Assembly (NCBI GenBank): GCA_949775045.1
Contig: OX459107.1
Span: 11,745,250-11,809,249 of the forward strand
Direction: 5' to 3'
DNA from: Metridium senile
Taxonomy: Eukaryota > Cnidaria > Anthozoa > Actiniaria > Metridiidae
DNA: 64,000 nucleotides
The notes beneath the pieces are model-generated. The model did no database searches. It had not been told where the DNA came from and saw only the letters and a program-made list of their open reading frames with translations. A program made the position numbers and the translations under genes. Positions 13,101 to 25,100 of the stretch are shown here, in pieces; position 1 is the stretch's first letter; the number at the start of each line of letters is the position of its first letter.

Positions 13101-16100
13101 AGTCGTCATACTGTTGATTGATTAAGTAAAAAACATGTATTGAATAATTTAGTGATATTAATTACATTTCAAACGAATGATAAGTTATTCTATTTGTGAA
13201 CGAAGCAATGTTTATTTATTTGTGTTTTCCTATAACTTTTTGTTTCTAGAAACAAACAAAGAAAATCTAAAGCCAAGGACACAGGGGTTTCAGTGTTGCT
13301 ACTTTAACTGCAAAAATCGCTCATATACTAAAGATGGGCAAAGAACAAATTTTCACTTTTTCAAAGTCCCCTTAGCCAGCCCTGCAAAAAATGTATGGTG
13401 CAACCGAATGGGCAAAATGGAGGGAAAAGATGGTTTTGTTCTCACACAAAACACAAAAGTGTGTAATGAACATTTTAAAAGAGAGGATGTTTTGAAGGTT
13501 CCTGGAGGAAAGCGCTGGCGTTTAAAAGATGGTGTTGCTCCCCTTAAAGCTGGTCAGCCATGTCCAGATACTAGGCGAAGGAAACCACCCACCACGAGAC
13601 ATGAATGTCATCCTAAGAAAAAATTAAAAATTGCTGATAGTCCTGTACTAGTTGATGCAATCAATGCAGCAAACCAGCCAAAGACACTAGTAAGTTGTGC
13701 GCTATTAGTAGTGAACCAAATGTTTAATGTGGCAAAAAAGAAAAGTAAAGAAATGAATGACCATATAAACACCATCTTTTAAACGCCAGCGCTTTCCTCC
13801 AGGAACCTTCAAAACATCCTCTCTTTTAAAATGTTCATTACACACTTTTGTGTTTTGTGTGAGAACAAAACCATCTTTTCCCTCCATTTTGCCCATTCGG
13901 TTGCACCATACATTTTTTGCAGGGCTGGCTAAGGGGACTTTGAAAAAGTGAAAATTTGTTCTTTGCCCATCTTTAGTATATGAGCGATTTTTGCAGTTAA
14001 AGTAGCAACACTGAAACCCCTGTGTCCTTGGCTTTAGATTTTCTTTGTTTGTTTCTAGAAACAAAAAGTTATAGGAAAACACAAATAAATAAACATTGCT
14101 TCGTTCACAAATAGAATAACTTATCATTCGTTTGAAATGTAATTAATATCACTAAATTATTCAATACATGTTTTTTACTTAATCAATCAACAGTATGACG
14201 ACTCAATGGCTGCTTTTTCGTGTAACAATACTCAATTTATATTGTAGCGATGCTAATTAAGCATGCAAATGTCAACAAAATTACATAAATAAAACTAGTA
14301 AATGTCACTTATGGAAGGAACTTTTTATAAAATTGATGGTTGGTTGTGTTAAATCCCATAAAAAAACATAAAAAATATCGTGCAAAGTCAACTACTGCAA
14401 AAAGTATATCGAGTGAGTTTGTAAATAAATATCGTGCAAGACTTGAGGACAGCAAAAAATTATCTAGCAAACTTAGAATTGCCTATTCCCCAATCAAATA
14501 TCGAAAAGTCCTTCCCTTATGTCCTAGAAAGCGGTAAAAATGATGTAGTTACTCATTTTAGTCGAAAAATGTTGACTTACCTGGCTTTGAGTCGGTTTTC
14601 TCCTCCATAATTGTGACTTTCGCCGGCTTGTAGTTGGCACTCACTGAGCTCAAAAAGTGCACGAAAACTTCTCAAAATTGAAATACGACTATCTATAACT
14701 AGAATTGTAATATTAACGAGACTAATTAAGGTGAAAACGATTTCTAAATTGAAAAATACGACTAAAAAACTTGTGAAAACACGACGAGAAAGACTTTGTA
14801 ACTTTGCGAAAAGCGAGCCGACGAGCGAGGGATGTTTACATAATAAGCCTCGTTTTCATATTTTGAGCGGGCGCGGCTACAAAGTTTCGCAGAAGGTCTA
14901 TTATGTAAAATATTTAAAATATTTGAATTACTGCGCGCGCTCTGATTGGCTCGCTACCGTATTTATACCAGAGGACAGAGACACGCTCAGCGAAAAAACA
15001 AAATTATTTTATAAAAACAATATAAAACGTCTATACTGTGATATAAACACGCTGGGAGCTGTAGAGCAAGAGAGTAAAGAAACACGAGGCGTAGTCGAGC
15101 CACTCTGAGCGCTCGTATAGTGTACCAAATATTTTATAATGAAACCATTTATTGCATTGATTTATTATCGTTATTATTTTTGTAATTTCATAAATACGTT
15201 CTTATATGTACACCTATAATTGCAAGATTGCATGTTGTCACATGGAAAAAGAACTTTAGTAATAACTGTTATTACAGTTACATGCAAATGTTCTCAAACA
15301 ATGGATTCAAGTCACGGCTCTCGGGCAAAAGCAAAAACTAGGCCCGAAAGCCTTGAATCAATTCATTTGCATGTAACTGTAATAACAACTATTTAGTCAG
15401 AAGGAAATAACAAAAGAAAGAGTTCATCTTGAGTTATCTTATTTTGTATGGTAATAATTCCTTTTCTACTACACCTAGAAAAGTCAGGATAAAGTATTCA
15501 CCGATTAATTAAATGTATATATTCTACCGCTTTGATATTTCCAGACAAGAATCTATTACACTTCCATTGTTGTTGGACTATGAGTTTGACCTTCCAGAAT
15601 GCCAGGAACAAATCCACACCGACTACTTAGTCACTTTTGCTAAGGTATTACCATGTATAACCTTCATGAACCTACAGTTGACTCTCACTGAACGACCACT
15701 CTCGTAAGGGACCATTTCCCGTAAGCGACCACTTTCTTCTGGTCCAAGGGTGGTCGCTCACGAGAGAATCAACTGTATTTCAATGTCACAGCTACAGTCA
15801 AAGGATATCGGTATTTGTTCTCTTGTTATTCATTTATTCACAGTATATTTTGGTTGTATGTGTTTATGACATATAATCAAGGCAAGCTGTTGGTAGGTGT
15901 TGAACCAAATATATCGACAAAAGGACTTTCAATTCAGGGCTCCATTTACACTAGCAGCTCGCCAAATTGGATGCATGCACCTGTAGAAATATTGAAATAA
16001 AATAAGTAACTAAAGATGAATATATAAAAGTAATGGAATAATCAGTTACAATGGAATTTCATTTATTCATTGTTTTTTTTGTGGTCCAGTCCAATAAATA

Positions 16101-19100
16101 TTTCCAACTACCGAAAGTCAAATCTCCAGAACTACACCTCCCATCCCCGATAACTTCGCCAGGACAAAGAATCTCCACGGAAGAGGAAAAGAGCCCATAC
16201 CAAGCAAACCGAAAAGATATCACAATACCTGAAATTGACTTCAATGTCACTGCAGAAGAAGAAATTAAGGTATGTAGAAAGCATCCTTCATTTAGACAAA
16301 AATACACACCCTGAGTTATAAAATAGGGTGTTATATTAACTGGAATAAAAGGACAATGGCTGCCGAAAGTGGTATAGTCGGCTCTCTGACCGAGACCAGT
16401 GACTGTTCGACTTAACTTCAACTTTTTTTCATCTGAGGACAGATACATACGGGGTACTTGGTGTTTTACATAAATTTAATTCGATAAAATTCCCATATCC
16501 TGTTTATGACAAAGGTTATAATTGCAATTGTGATACTGTGGTTGTGAACATGACTATGGTTGATGGGGGAATTGATGAAGAAAAAAATAGAAAAATATAG
16601 GACCTGGATAACAAACCCACTCCCAACCCCACCCCTCCCCCCTTCACGGTGACCGGGATGCGCGTGTTATTGGCAAAGCAACATCGCTGAAAATATCATA
16701 CAAGAACATTTTCCGTGAAATGTCACTGGACTTTTTGTCACCTTGATGAATGCTTGAATGTTTCTGGTAAAAAATACAATTGCACTTGACATGATTAAAC
16801 AAAGAAAAAATAACAATATCTTCAGTTAAAATATTCAAATTAATGCTTCAGACAAAACACTACTGATTAAAACATCGCTTGCCCGCTTGCCCGCTTGCCC
16901 GCTTGCCCGCTTGCCCGCTTGCCCGCTTGCCCGCTTGCCCGCTTGCCCGATTCGTCGTCACGATCAGTGTTTCTGTTTAAAACTTAAAACAGACAACCTT
17001 CTTGAGATCGGCTTTGTATATTGGCGTGCAAAGCATTGTGGTTAGTATACAAACCGCCATGTTTATCGTACTCAGTTAGTTGATGTTATGGTTTGATTGA
17101 CAGATACCTGGTGAGATTGACATTGTTGAACCGCTCCCTTATGAAGAGATCGAGCTTTTAGAAGAGCCTGGGGGCAAGACAACACCTAAACACAGGTATA
17201 ATAAACACTAGTTAGGAGAAAAAGTAAGGCCTCGTCTACACGAATCCGATCCGGCTGAAACCGCATAGAAATATTTGCGTCCACACGAATCCGTGTATCC
17301 GGAGGATTCAAGTAAAAGTATGCGGTTTCGGTGACCGGATTCAATGGATTCGTGTGGACGATAGGCCGATTCGCATCAAAAAGTATGCGGTTTCAAAAGT
17401 ATCCGGATCCGTGTAGACGGGGTCTAACTAGAGTGCATATAATATACACGTGAAACATTAGAGTAGTTTCACATAAGCCGGTTCTTGTATGCTAATGTGT
17501 TTCTTATATGCTAATAAGGTCGTTGACAAGAAATATAACGAATTCACGTGCATACGTTGTTACAATATAAAAAACCGTGAACTTTAGACCCCGACTACAC
17601 GGATCCGGATACTTTTGAAACCGCATACTTTTTGATGCGAATCGGCCTATCGTCCACACGAATCCAGTGAATCCTGTCACCGAAACCGCATACTTTTACT
17701 TGAATCCTACGGATACGCGGATTCGTGTGGAAGCAAATATTTCTATGCGGTTTCAGCAAGATCGGATTCGTGTAGACGAGGCCTTAGAAAGAAAGACTGT
17801 AATTGTGTTTCCATTGTAACAGCGACCTCATTAGCATATAAGAAACACATAAGCATACAAGAACCGGCTTATGTGGAACTACTCTATTAGTACTACATTT
17901 TAGAAAATAATTACATTCTTTTTTAGTTGCAACTTTTTTGAAGCATTTTTAGATACCTCAAAATTTTAAGCTCTAATGTACGATTATACGATGTGATGTG
18001 AACACGTGTATCAGGAGTTTCGTCATTAGACCTTTTTGCTTTACCACTATTTTCGACTTCTTGCGCTTTTAAAACAATAGAACGATTTCACATAAGCGTT
18101 TTAAACATGCAAATATGTTTTGTCGAGTATTTAACATGCAAATGAGTTGTCACCTCGACAACTGAGGCAAGCGCACGTGGGCAGCTTCACGGCTCATTCA
18201 CTGGGGTATGATTCTCGCTGTAAAAAAAAATTGAGCAGAAATTGTCAAAATGTGTCAACTATCTTTTAGACCCCGTTTACACGGATCCGGATACTTTTGA
18301 AACCGCATACTTTTTGATGCGAATCGGCCTATCGTCCACACGAATCCAGTGCATCCGGTCACCGAAACCGCATACTTTTACTTGAATCGTCCGGATACGC
18401 GGATTCGTGTGGACGCAAATATTTCTATGCGGTTTCAGCCGGATCGGATTCGTGTAGCCGAGGCCTTAGTGCAAAATTACGTAGCCGCTAAATAGCCATG
18501 AAACTGCCGCCATGTGTATGCCTTGATTAGCAAGGTGACAACTCATATAAGGTGACAACTCATTTGCATGTTAAATACTCTAGAAAAAACATATTTGCAT
18601 GTTTAAAACGTTTATGTGAAATCGTTCTAATAGAACGATTTCGCATAAGTGTATTTTTACATGCTAATGAGCTGGATGGTAAAATAGCATGTAAATGAGG
18701 GGTGCACACGTGCTTGTCTTTACGATCTGACAAGACGGGATTAAAGTAGACATTTTTGACATTATCGTACTTTTTGGATCCCGTGCGCTCTAAAACAAAG
18801 AAAGTTAATCATTTTTCCGTGGAATGTGTTTTTCTTTGTTAATAAAAATTACTTTGTTTAGCCCGCGGACGCGGAACATTTTATCGATTGAAATATGTCA
18901 AGCAAATATGTTTTCTGTTGGTTTTTCATTTTTTTATTTCAGAAAATATTGATACTTTTTGCAACTACTACACATCACTATGAAGAGCAATAATTATGCA
19001 TGATTTATACACATGCTTCAAAAAAATGTAAACCTTAATTAAACAAAGAAAACAACATTCCACGGAAAAAAAATTGCCACTCTTTGTTCCAGAGCGCACG

Positions 19101-22100
19101 GGATTCAAGGTTAGCGCCTAGCGGTGAGGCAAAAATGTCTACTTAATCCCAACTTGTCAAATCGTATCAGCCAAGCACGTGAGTACCCCTCATTTACATG
19201 CTATTTTATCCTCTAGCTCATTAGCATGTAAAAATACACTTATGCGAAATCGTTCTAATAGAACGATTTCACATAAGCGTTTTTAACATGCAAATATGTT
19301 TTGTCGTGTATTTAACATGCAAATGAGTTGTCACCTTAGATGAGTTGTCACCTTGCTAATCAAGGAATACGCATGGCGGCAGTTTCATGGCTATTTAGCG
19401 GCTACGTAATTTCGCACTAAAAGATAGTTGACATATTTTGACAATTTCTGCTCAAATTTTTTTTTTCCAGTGAGAATCATACCCCAGTGAATGAGCCCAC
19501 GTGCGGTTGCCTCAGTTGTCGAGGTGACAACTCATTTGCATGTTAAATACTCGACAAAACATATTTGCATGTTAAAAACGCTTATGTGAAATCGTTCTAA
19601 TAGGTGAGATGAAAGATTGTACGGAATGTGAACATCTTTAGATTTTGAACAAAAGATGCTTGTATTTCATTGTTGTTGAACAATAGTTGTAGTCGGGTCA
19701 TAATTTCAACATACGCAAGTGTTGCGCATTAGGCCTCGTCTACACGAATCCGATCCGGCTGAAACCGCATAGAAATATTTGCGTCCACACGAATCTGCGT
19801 ATCTGGAGGATTCAAGTAAAAGTATGCGGTTTCGGTGACCGGATTCTCTGGATTCGTGTGGACGATAGGCCGATTCGCATCAAAAAGTATGCGGTTTCAA
19901 AAGTATCCGGATCCGTGTAGACGGGGTCTCAGAGAAAACATTTTCATGATAAATTATAAAAGAAGAAAATATTTACATTCTTTTTCAGTTGCAACTTTTT
20001 TGAAGCATTTTTAAATACCTCAAAATTTTAAGCTCTAATGTACGATTATACGATGTGATGTGAACACGTGTATCAGGAATTTCGTCATTCAGACCCGCTC
20101 CTATTGCATTCTTGTTTAAAAAGTGAGCACCAAAGCGTGACAAGCCAAGCCACCCGGCACAAACGCAAAATTCATTTATGAATATTCATAAACTCCCTGA
20201 AGCTTTATTTTGATTATAATGATACACCCTTTCCGAGAAAGTTTGTCACCCGTGAAAAGCACACAAGCTAGTGGCGCAAAGGATCGTGGATCAGTTCAGA
20301 AACTGAATGTGCATTCGGAACGCCTTTCTTGTTGTTTGATAAGTCAAAACGTACATTTCTCAATAACATATTGACAAGTGTAGCAATGTGGCCATGAAAT
20401 CCCTGCGTTCTAATAAAGTATACATAGTAACCCATAATCCCCTGCGCCACTAGCTTGTAGGCTTTTCACTTCACGGGTGACAAAGTTTCTCGGAAACGGT
20501 GTATACACCTACTTGCAAGAACGTTGTCATTAACATTTGAACATTTGTAATTTAGTGGATTAGGAATAAATTAAAAGTACAAAAGAAAGAGTTCTGCTTC
20601 AATGATCTTCTTTTGTACTTTTAATTTATTCCTAATCCACTAAATTACAAATGTTCAAATGTTGTATGACAACGTTTGTGCAAGTAGGTATATCATCACT
20701 TGGATAATATTTGTTGATACAGTATTGAACGAGATACTTTATTGTGGTGCTAATTAGCCTGCAAAACAGACATTCTTTCGGGTTTTTGGGAAAAAATCGG
20801 ATTTTGGGGTTCCTGTGCTGCATGTCTTGATACCCGCAAGAAACATAGGGCCTAGACAAAAAAGGGGAGGGGAGGGGGGAGCTGTTTTGCAGGTTAGGTG
20901 CTAATAAGTGTATCTTTTTGGTTTTCAGCCTATCTCCTCTAAAGGTTACCGAAGTACCTGGTGACGAGTCTGACGTCATGATTTTTGATGAGAAGACTGG
21001 TGCTCTTAAACCAGGTAATATAGGTACTATAATATATCTTGCTAATCGTATATCAACCAATCAGCGATAGAGATACCTAGCAAGAAAGAAACCTTTTTTA
21101 ATAGCTGTTTTTACACTAGGAGACGGACAAACTGAACGGAAGTCGTCTGATATGATTCTGTTGAATAGACCATTTCACAGTTCTCGTCGATCAATCTCAG
21201 CTGCGATAGCACTTCTATTCTAACGCGCCCTAGATTGCCGTGGTAAAATTAACGGGGTATTTGTATTATGGCGATATATACCAACAGGATCCTTTGCGTA
21301 TAAATAACAAAGAAATTCACAAAGCAAGGTTTTTTTCGCCGAGAAACCTTGGAAAATTTGATTCTTAATTTACACTTATCCGGGTTCCATTCACTAGCAT
21401 GTACCCTTACTTACTAAACGTTACTAATCTGACATCGTCTTATTTTAGAAGGAACACCAACGCGTGGAACACGGGTAAGTTGATCAGTCTTTTATCAGTG
21501 CGACTACTGAAACCAGGGCCACCAAAACACAATTATCCAATCACGATCGAGGTGGCCCTGATTTAAGTAGTGGCATTGAAAGCATTCTAATGACTATCAT
21601 GAGTAGAATGTTTGCCCAGAATTCAAAGCAGAAAATCAAACCAAATTCCGAGTTAATATTTCGGTAAGGTATGGATTTTGTTATTCTCTTGTGTCTTTTA
21701 TTTGATAGTCAAGATCAAGTTACGCGCGCTCTGATTAGCTGGTTACCGTGTTTATCCAGAGGGTCTCAACTCTGACGCTTGGTGGTTAAGATTTATTTCA
21801 TTAATTGACGCTTCACTGTTAAAATTCAGGCCGCACTTCACGCGCTCCAATGCATCAAAGCGAGACGAACATTGAGCTTGCAATGATAGAGACGCTTAAA
21901 TAATTGTCCCGCAAGGCGTTAAAAGGTTTCTATCATTGCAATCTCAACGTTCGTCTCGCTTTGATGCAAAGGCCCGGCTACCTTTCAAGATCCGGTGCAG
22001 GGAACTGTGCAGGGGACACTCTATCCAAATACAGGTCAAGTACCCCTCCCCTCCTCCTAATTTAATGCATAACTGCAATCTTATTAATTTTTGTGTTTTT

Positions 22101-25100
22101 TTTTCAATATCACATGTAACTTTGTGATTCAGATCACTCATGATGAAGGCACGCCCCAGCAGGCTGGCATAGAACGGCAAGTACCTGACAGGCCAGTGAG
22201 GGCGAGAAGAAAACGCAAATTAGCTGTCGACTTCACGATTAAGCTGACAGGCCTGGCTATGCGTAAAAACTTAAACAACGTGGATGCACTCAAGAAAAGA
22301 AAGGTAAGTAGTACAATGTATATATATTTATATTATTATTCTTTCTTTTTCAAGAGCATTTGAACATTCACCTATTGAAATTTGCGCTTAATAAGTGAAT
22401 AAATAATTATTATAAAATTATTTAAATAATGTTTTGTATAAATTCGGTAGTAATTTTCAAATTATGATCAACTAAGTTTCCTTTGTAGAGTAGAGTAGGT
22501 AGAGGTCGGTTTTTCAGTAATATAGCACCAGTCGAAAGCTGCGTTTTCGTTGGCCCCCCAATACAGTACCGCTATTGTTTGGCTAGGTTTAGGGCAGCAA
22601 TTGTTTGGAAAGACTCTATTGTTTTTAAAACCAATCCTAAACGATGTTTCGAATTGGTGCTGACTGTCCCCGATTTTGAAAACGATCCTTAAAGCACGCA
22701 CAGATTAAAAGAACTGTTAGATCCTTACTTTTAATAACAAAGTAAAAAAATGACCCTTACATGTACGGAGTTATGTTACGTAATGACTTTTGAGTCATAA
22801 CCCTAAAAGGTACGCACAGGAAATATTGTAAACCCTAGAAGGATCGAGCACCAATCACCCTTACCACTTGGACGTACCCCTCCCGGGCTAAGCACTTTAT
22901 GACCGTTACCCCCGAAGTTTGGTGTCTTGTTTGTAAATTAGCATGTAAATCAGAATACTAGGAACGAGTTTGACCAAGTGATTCAGAAATGGTGCTAAAA
23001 TGATCGATCACTGAATAACGGTAAATCATCAACCTTGGGTGTCGCACTTCACAGATAATGGTTGTAAGGTAGGCATTTTGCAACAACAGGTCACGTGTTG
23101 GACCTTTGAAATCATGGCTTTGCTATCCAGAGCATATTTTCCATACAAATCCTTATAAAATATTGAATTTTTGATTTTTAATGCCATTTCCCTCGTGTTA
23201 CATTTTATGAGCTGAGATGTCGCCTTCTTATTATTATTTAGGTGCTCTTTTCATTTCTGATGTTTTGACACAGCTGCTTGATTTAAAAGGGGTAGGGTCA
23301 CGTGATCTGTTGTTGAAAAAGGCCAATTGCATTAGAAATACGCGACCATCACCTGCAGAGCTGCGATCACGTATGAAAAACCTGAAAACCCCGCTGTGTT
23401 TCATAATGAATTAAAACCAACGTTGTCGAAGCTCTTTTCACAATTTCTTTTTTTCACGTTTCAGATATGTGATATTCCTGAGCTACCATCTCTTAAAGAC
23501 CTGTTTACCAGTCCTGCAACATCAGGTTTGTACAAATAGTTAACATGTCATATTGGTACAGTTAATAACAAAGACAAAAGTGAGGTTGATATTGAAGCCA
23601 AATAACTATTAGAAATTACGCATCATGATTGGCTGAGGCGAATACTTTATGAGGGCAGGGCACATACATGCATGTAGCATGTGCGTTTGCATGTTGATCA
23701 AATCGGTCAATAGTCCCCTTGACAGTTCCCTGCACCATCTTGAAAGTTAGCCGGGCCTTTGCATTATCTTGCCATGATAGAGACAATGAATAATTGTCCC
23801 GTAAGGTGTGAAAAAGGCCCTTTCAAAATGGCGCAGAAAACTGTGAAGGGGACTATTTCTATTTCAACGACAATAAACCTTGTTTGAATGTGTGCAGTTA
23901 TACATCATTTTGGGATTGTCGTAGCACTGGAGAAATGTTGAACCTTGCTTGTTTGGATGTGTGCAGTTAGTGTACACCTATTTCAATTAACGTTGTCCAT
24001 CTGGAATGGTTGATCTGAGACCGATAGGAATTGTGGGAGTTCATTAAATTTCAAATACATTGTTTTAATCACACTTGAATGGTGCTGAATTACAGATAAC
24101 AGTATTTCAGAAGTAAACTTTAATATTCAAGTGTGATTATAATAGTGCATTTGCAGTTTAACGAGCTCCCACAATTCCTATCGGTCTCAGATCAACCATT
24201 CCAGATGGACAACGTTAATTGAAATAGGTGTATACATATTTGGGGATTGTCGTAGCACTGGAGAAGTGTTGAACCTTGCTTGTTTGGATGTGTGCAGTTA
24301 TACATCATTTTGGGATTGCCGTAGCACTGGAGAAGTGTTGAACAGTACTTTGCTTGGCGTCTTGCTTCTCCTAGCGCTCATACTAAAGACACAACTATTT
24401 CGTAAGCCTGAGGTGGAGGGACAGTCCATGGGTAAATGTATCGGGAATGCTCTTCGTATCTCTTAGGGGTAAAATTTTAATGTATTTAAAAACCCTATAC
24501 TTCTTGGTATCTCAGTTATATGGTATCGAAAAAGGTTAAGCCCGTCGCTTTTCGTATACAAATCCCCTCTTTTTCCGTACTATTTTTTTATGTAGTATCG
24601 GTTAGGGGTTAAAACTCGAGAGTTAAAACTTAAAAGTTTTTGTTAACATTCCCGACAAGCAAGCCAGATGCTTTTACTCCTGAATCCCCTTTCCCCAGGC
24701 TGTTTAATATTGATGTCGTTACTGATGTCGGCACTGATTACATGCAAGAACTAGAAATAAGTTATAAAAAAAAGTTTCAGATCTGCTGGTAAAATGTAGG
24801 TTTCTGTTTATTTATTTCAGTTGTCCATGGTCCTCTTCGTTATTTATGGGAATCAAATGCCAAGATACGACCACTAAAAGACTTGCATTGGACAGTACCT
24901 GAACCTACATACAGCAGCCCTATCATTCACGATGTAAAGTACACCATTTGATATTCATTGATACTTCATTTACTTTTAGCTATTCAGATAGTCGATTCTT
25001 GAAAACTAACGGTTCGGCTGTGCGCTATATAGCTTCGTCATATAATTTAACAAAAAGACGGATAAAATTCAAACAAAATGTACCGTGACGTGCCAAGTAA

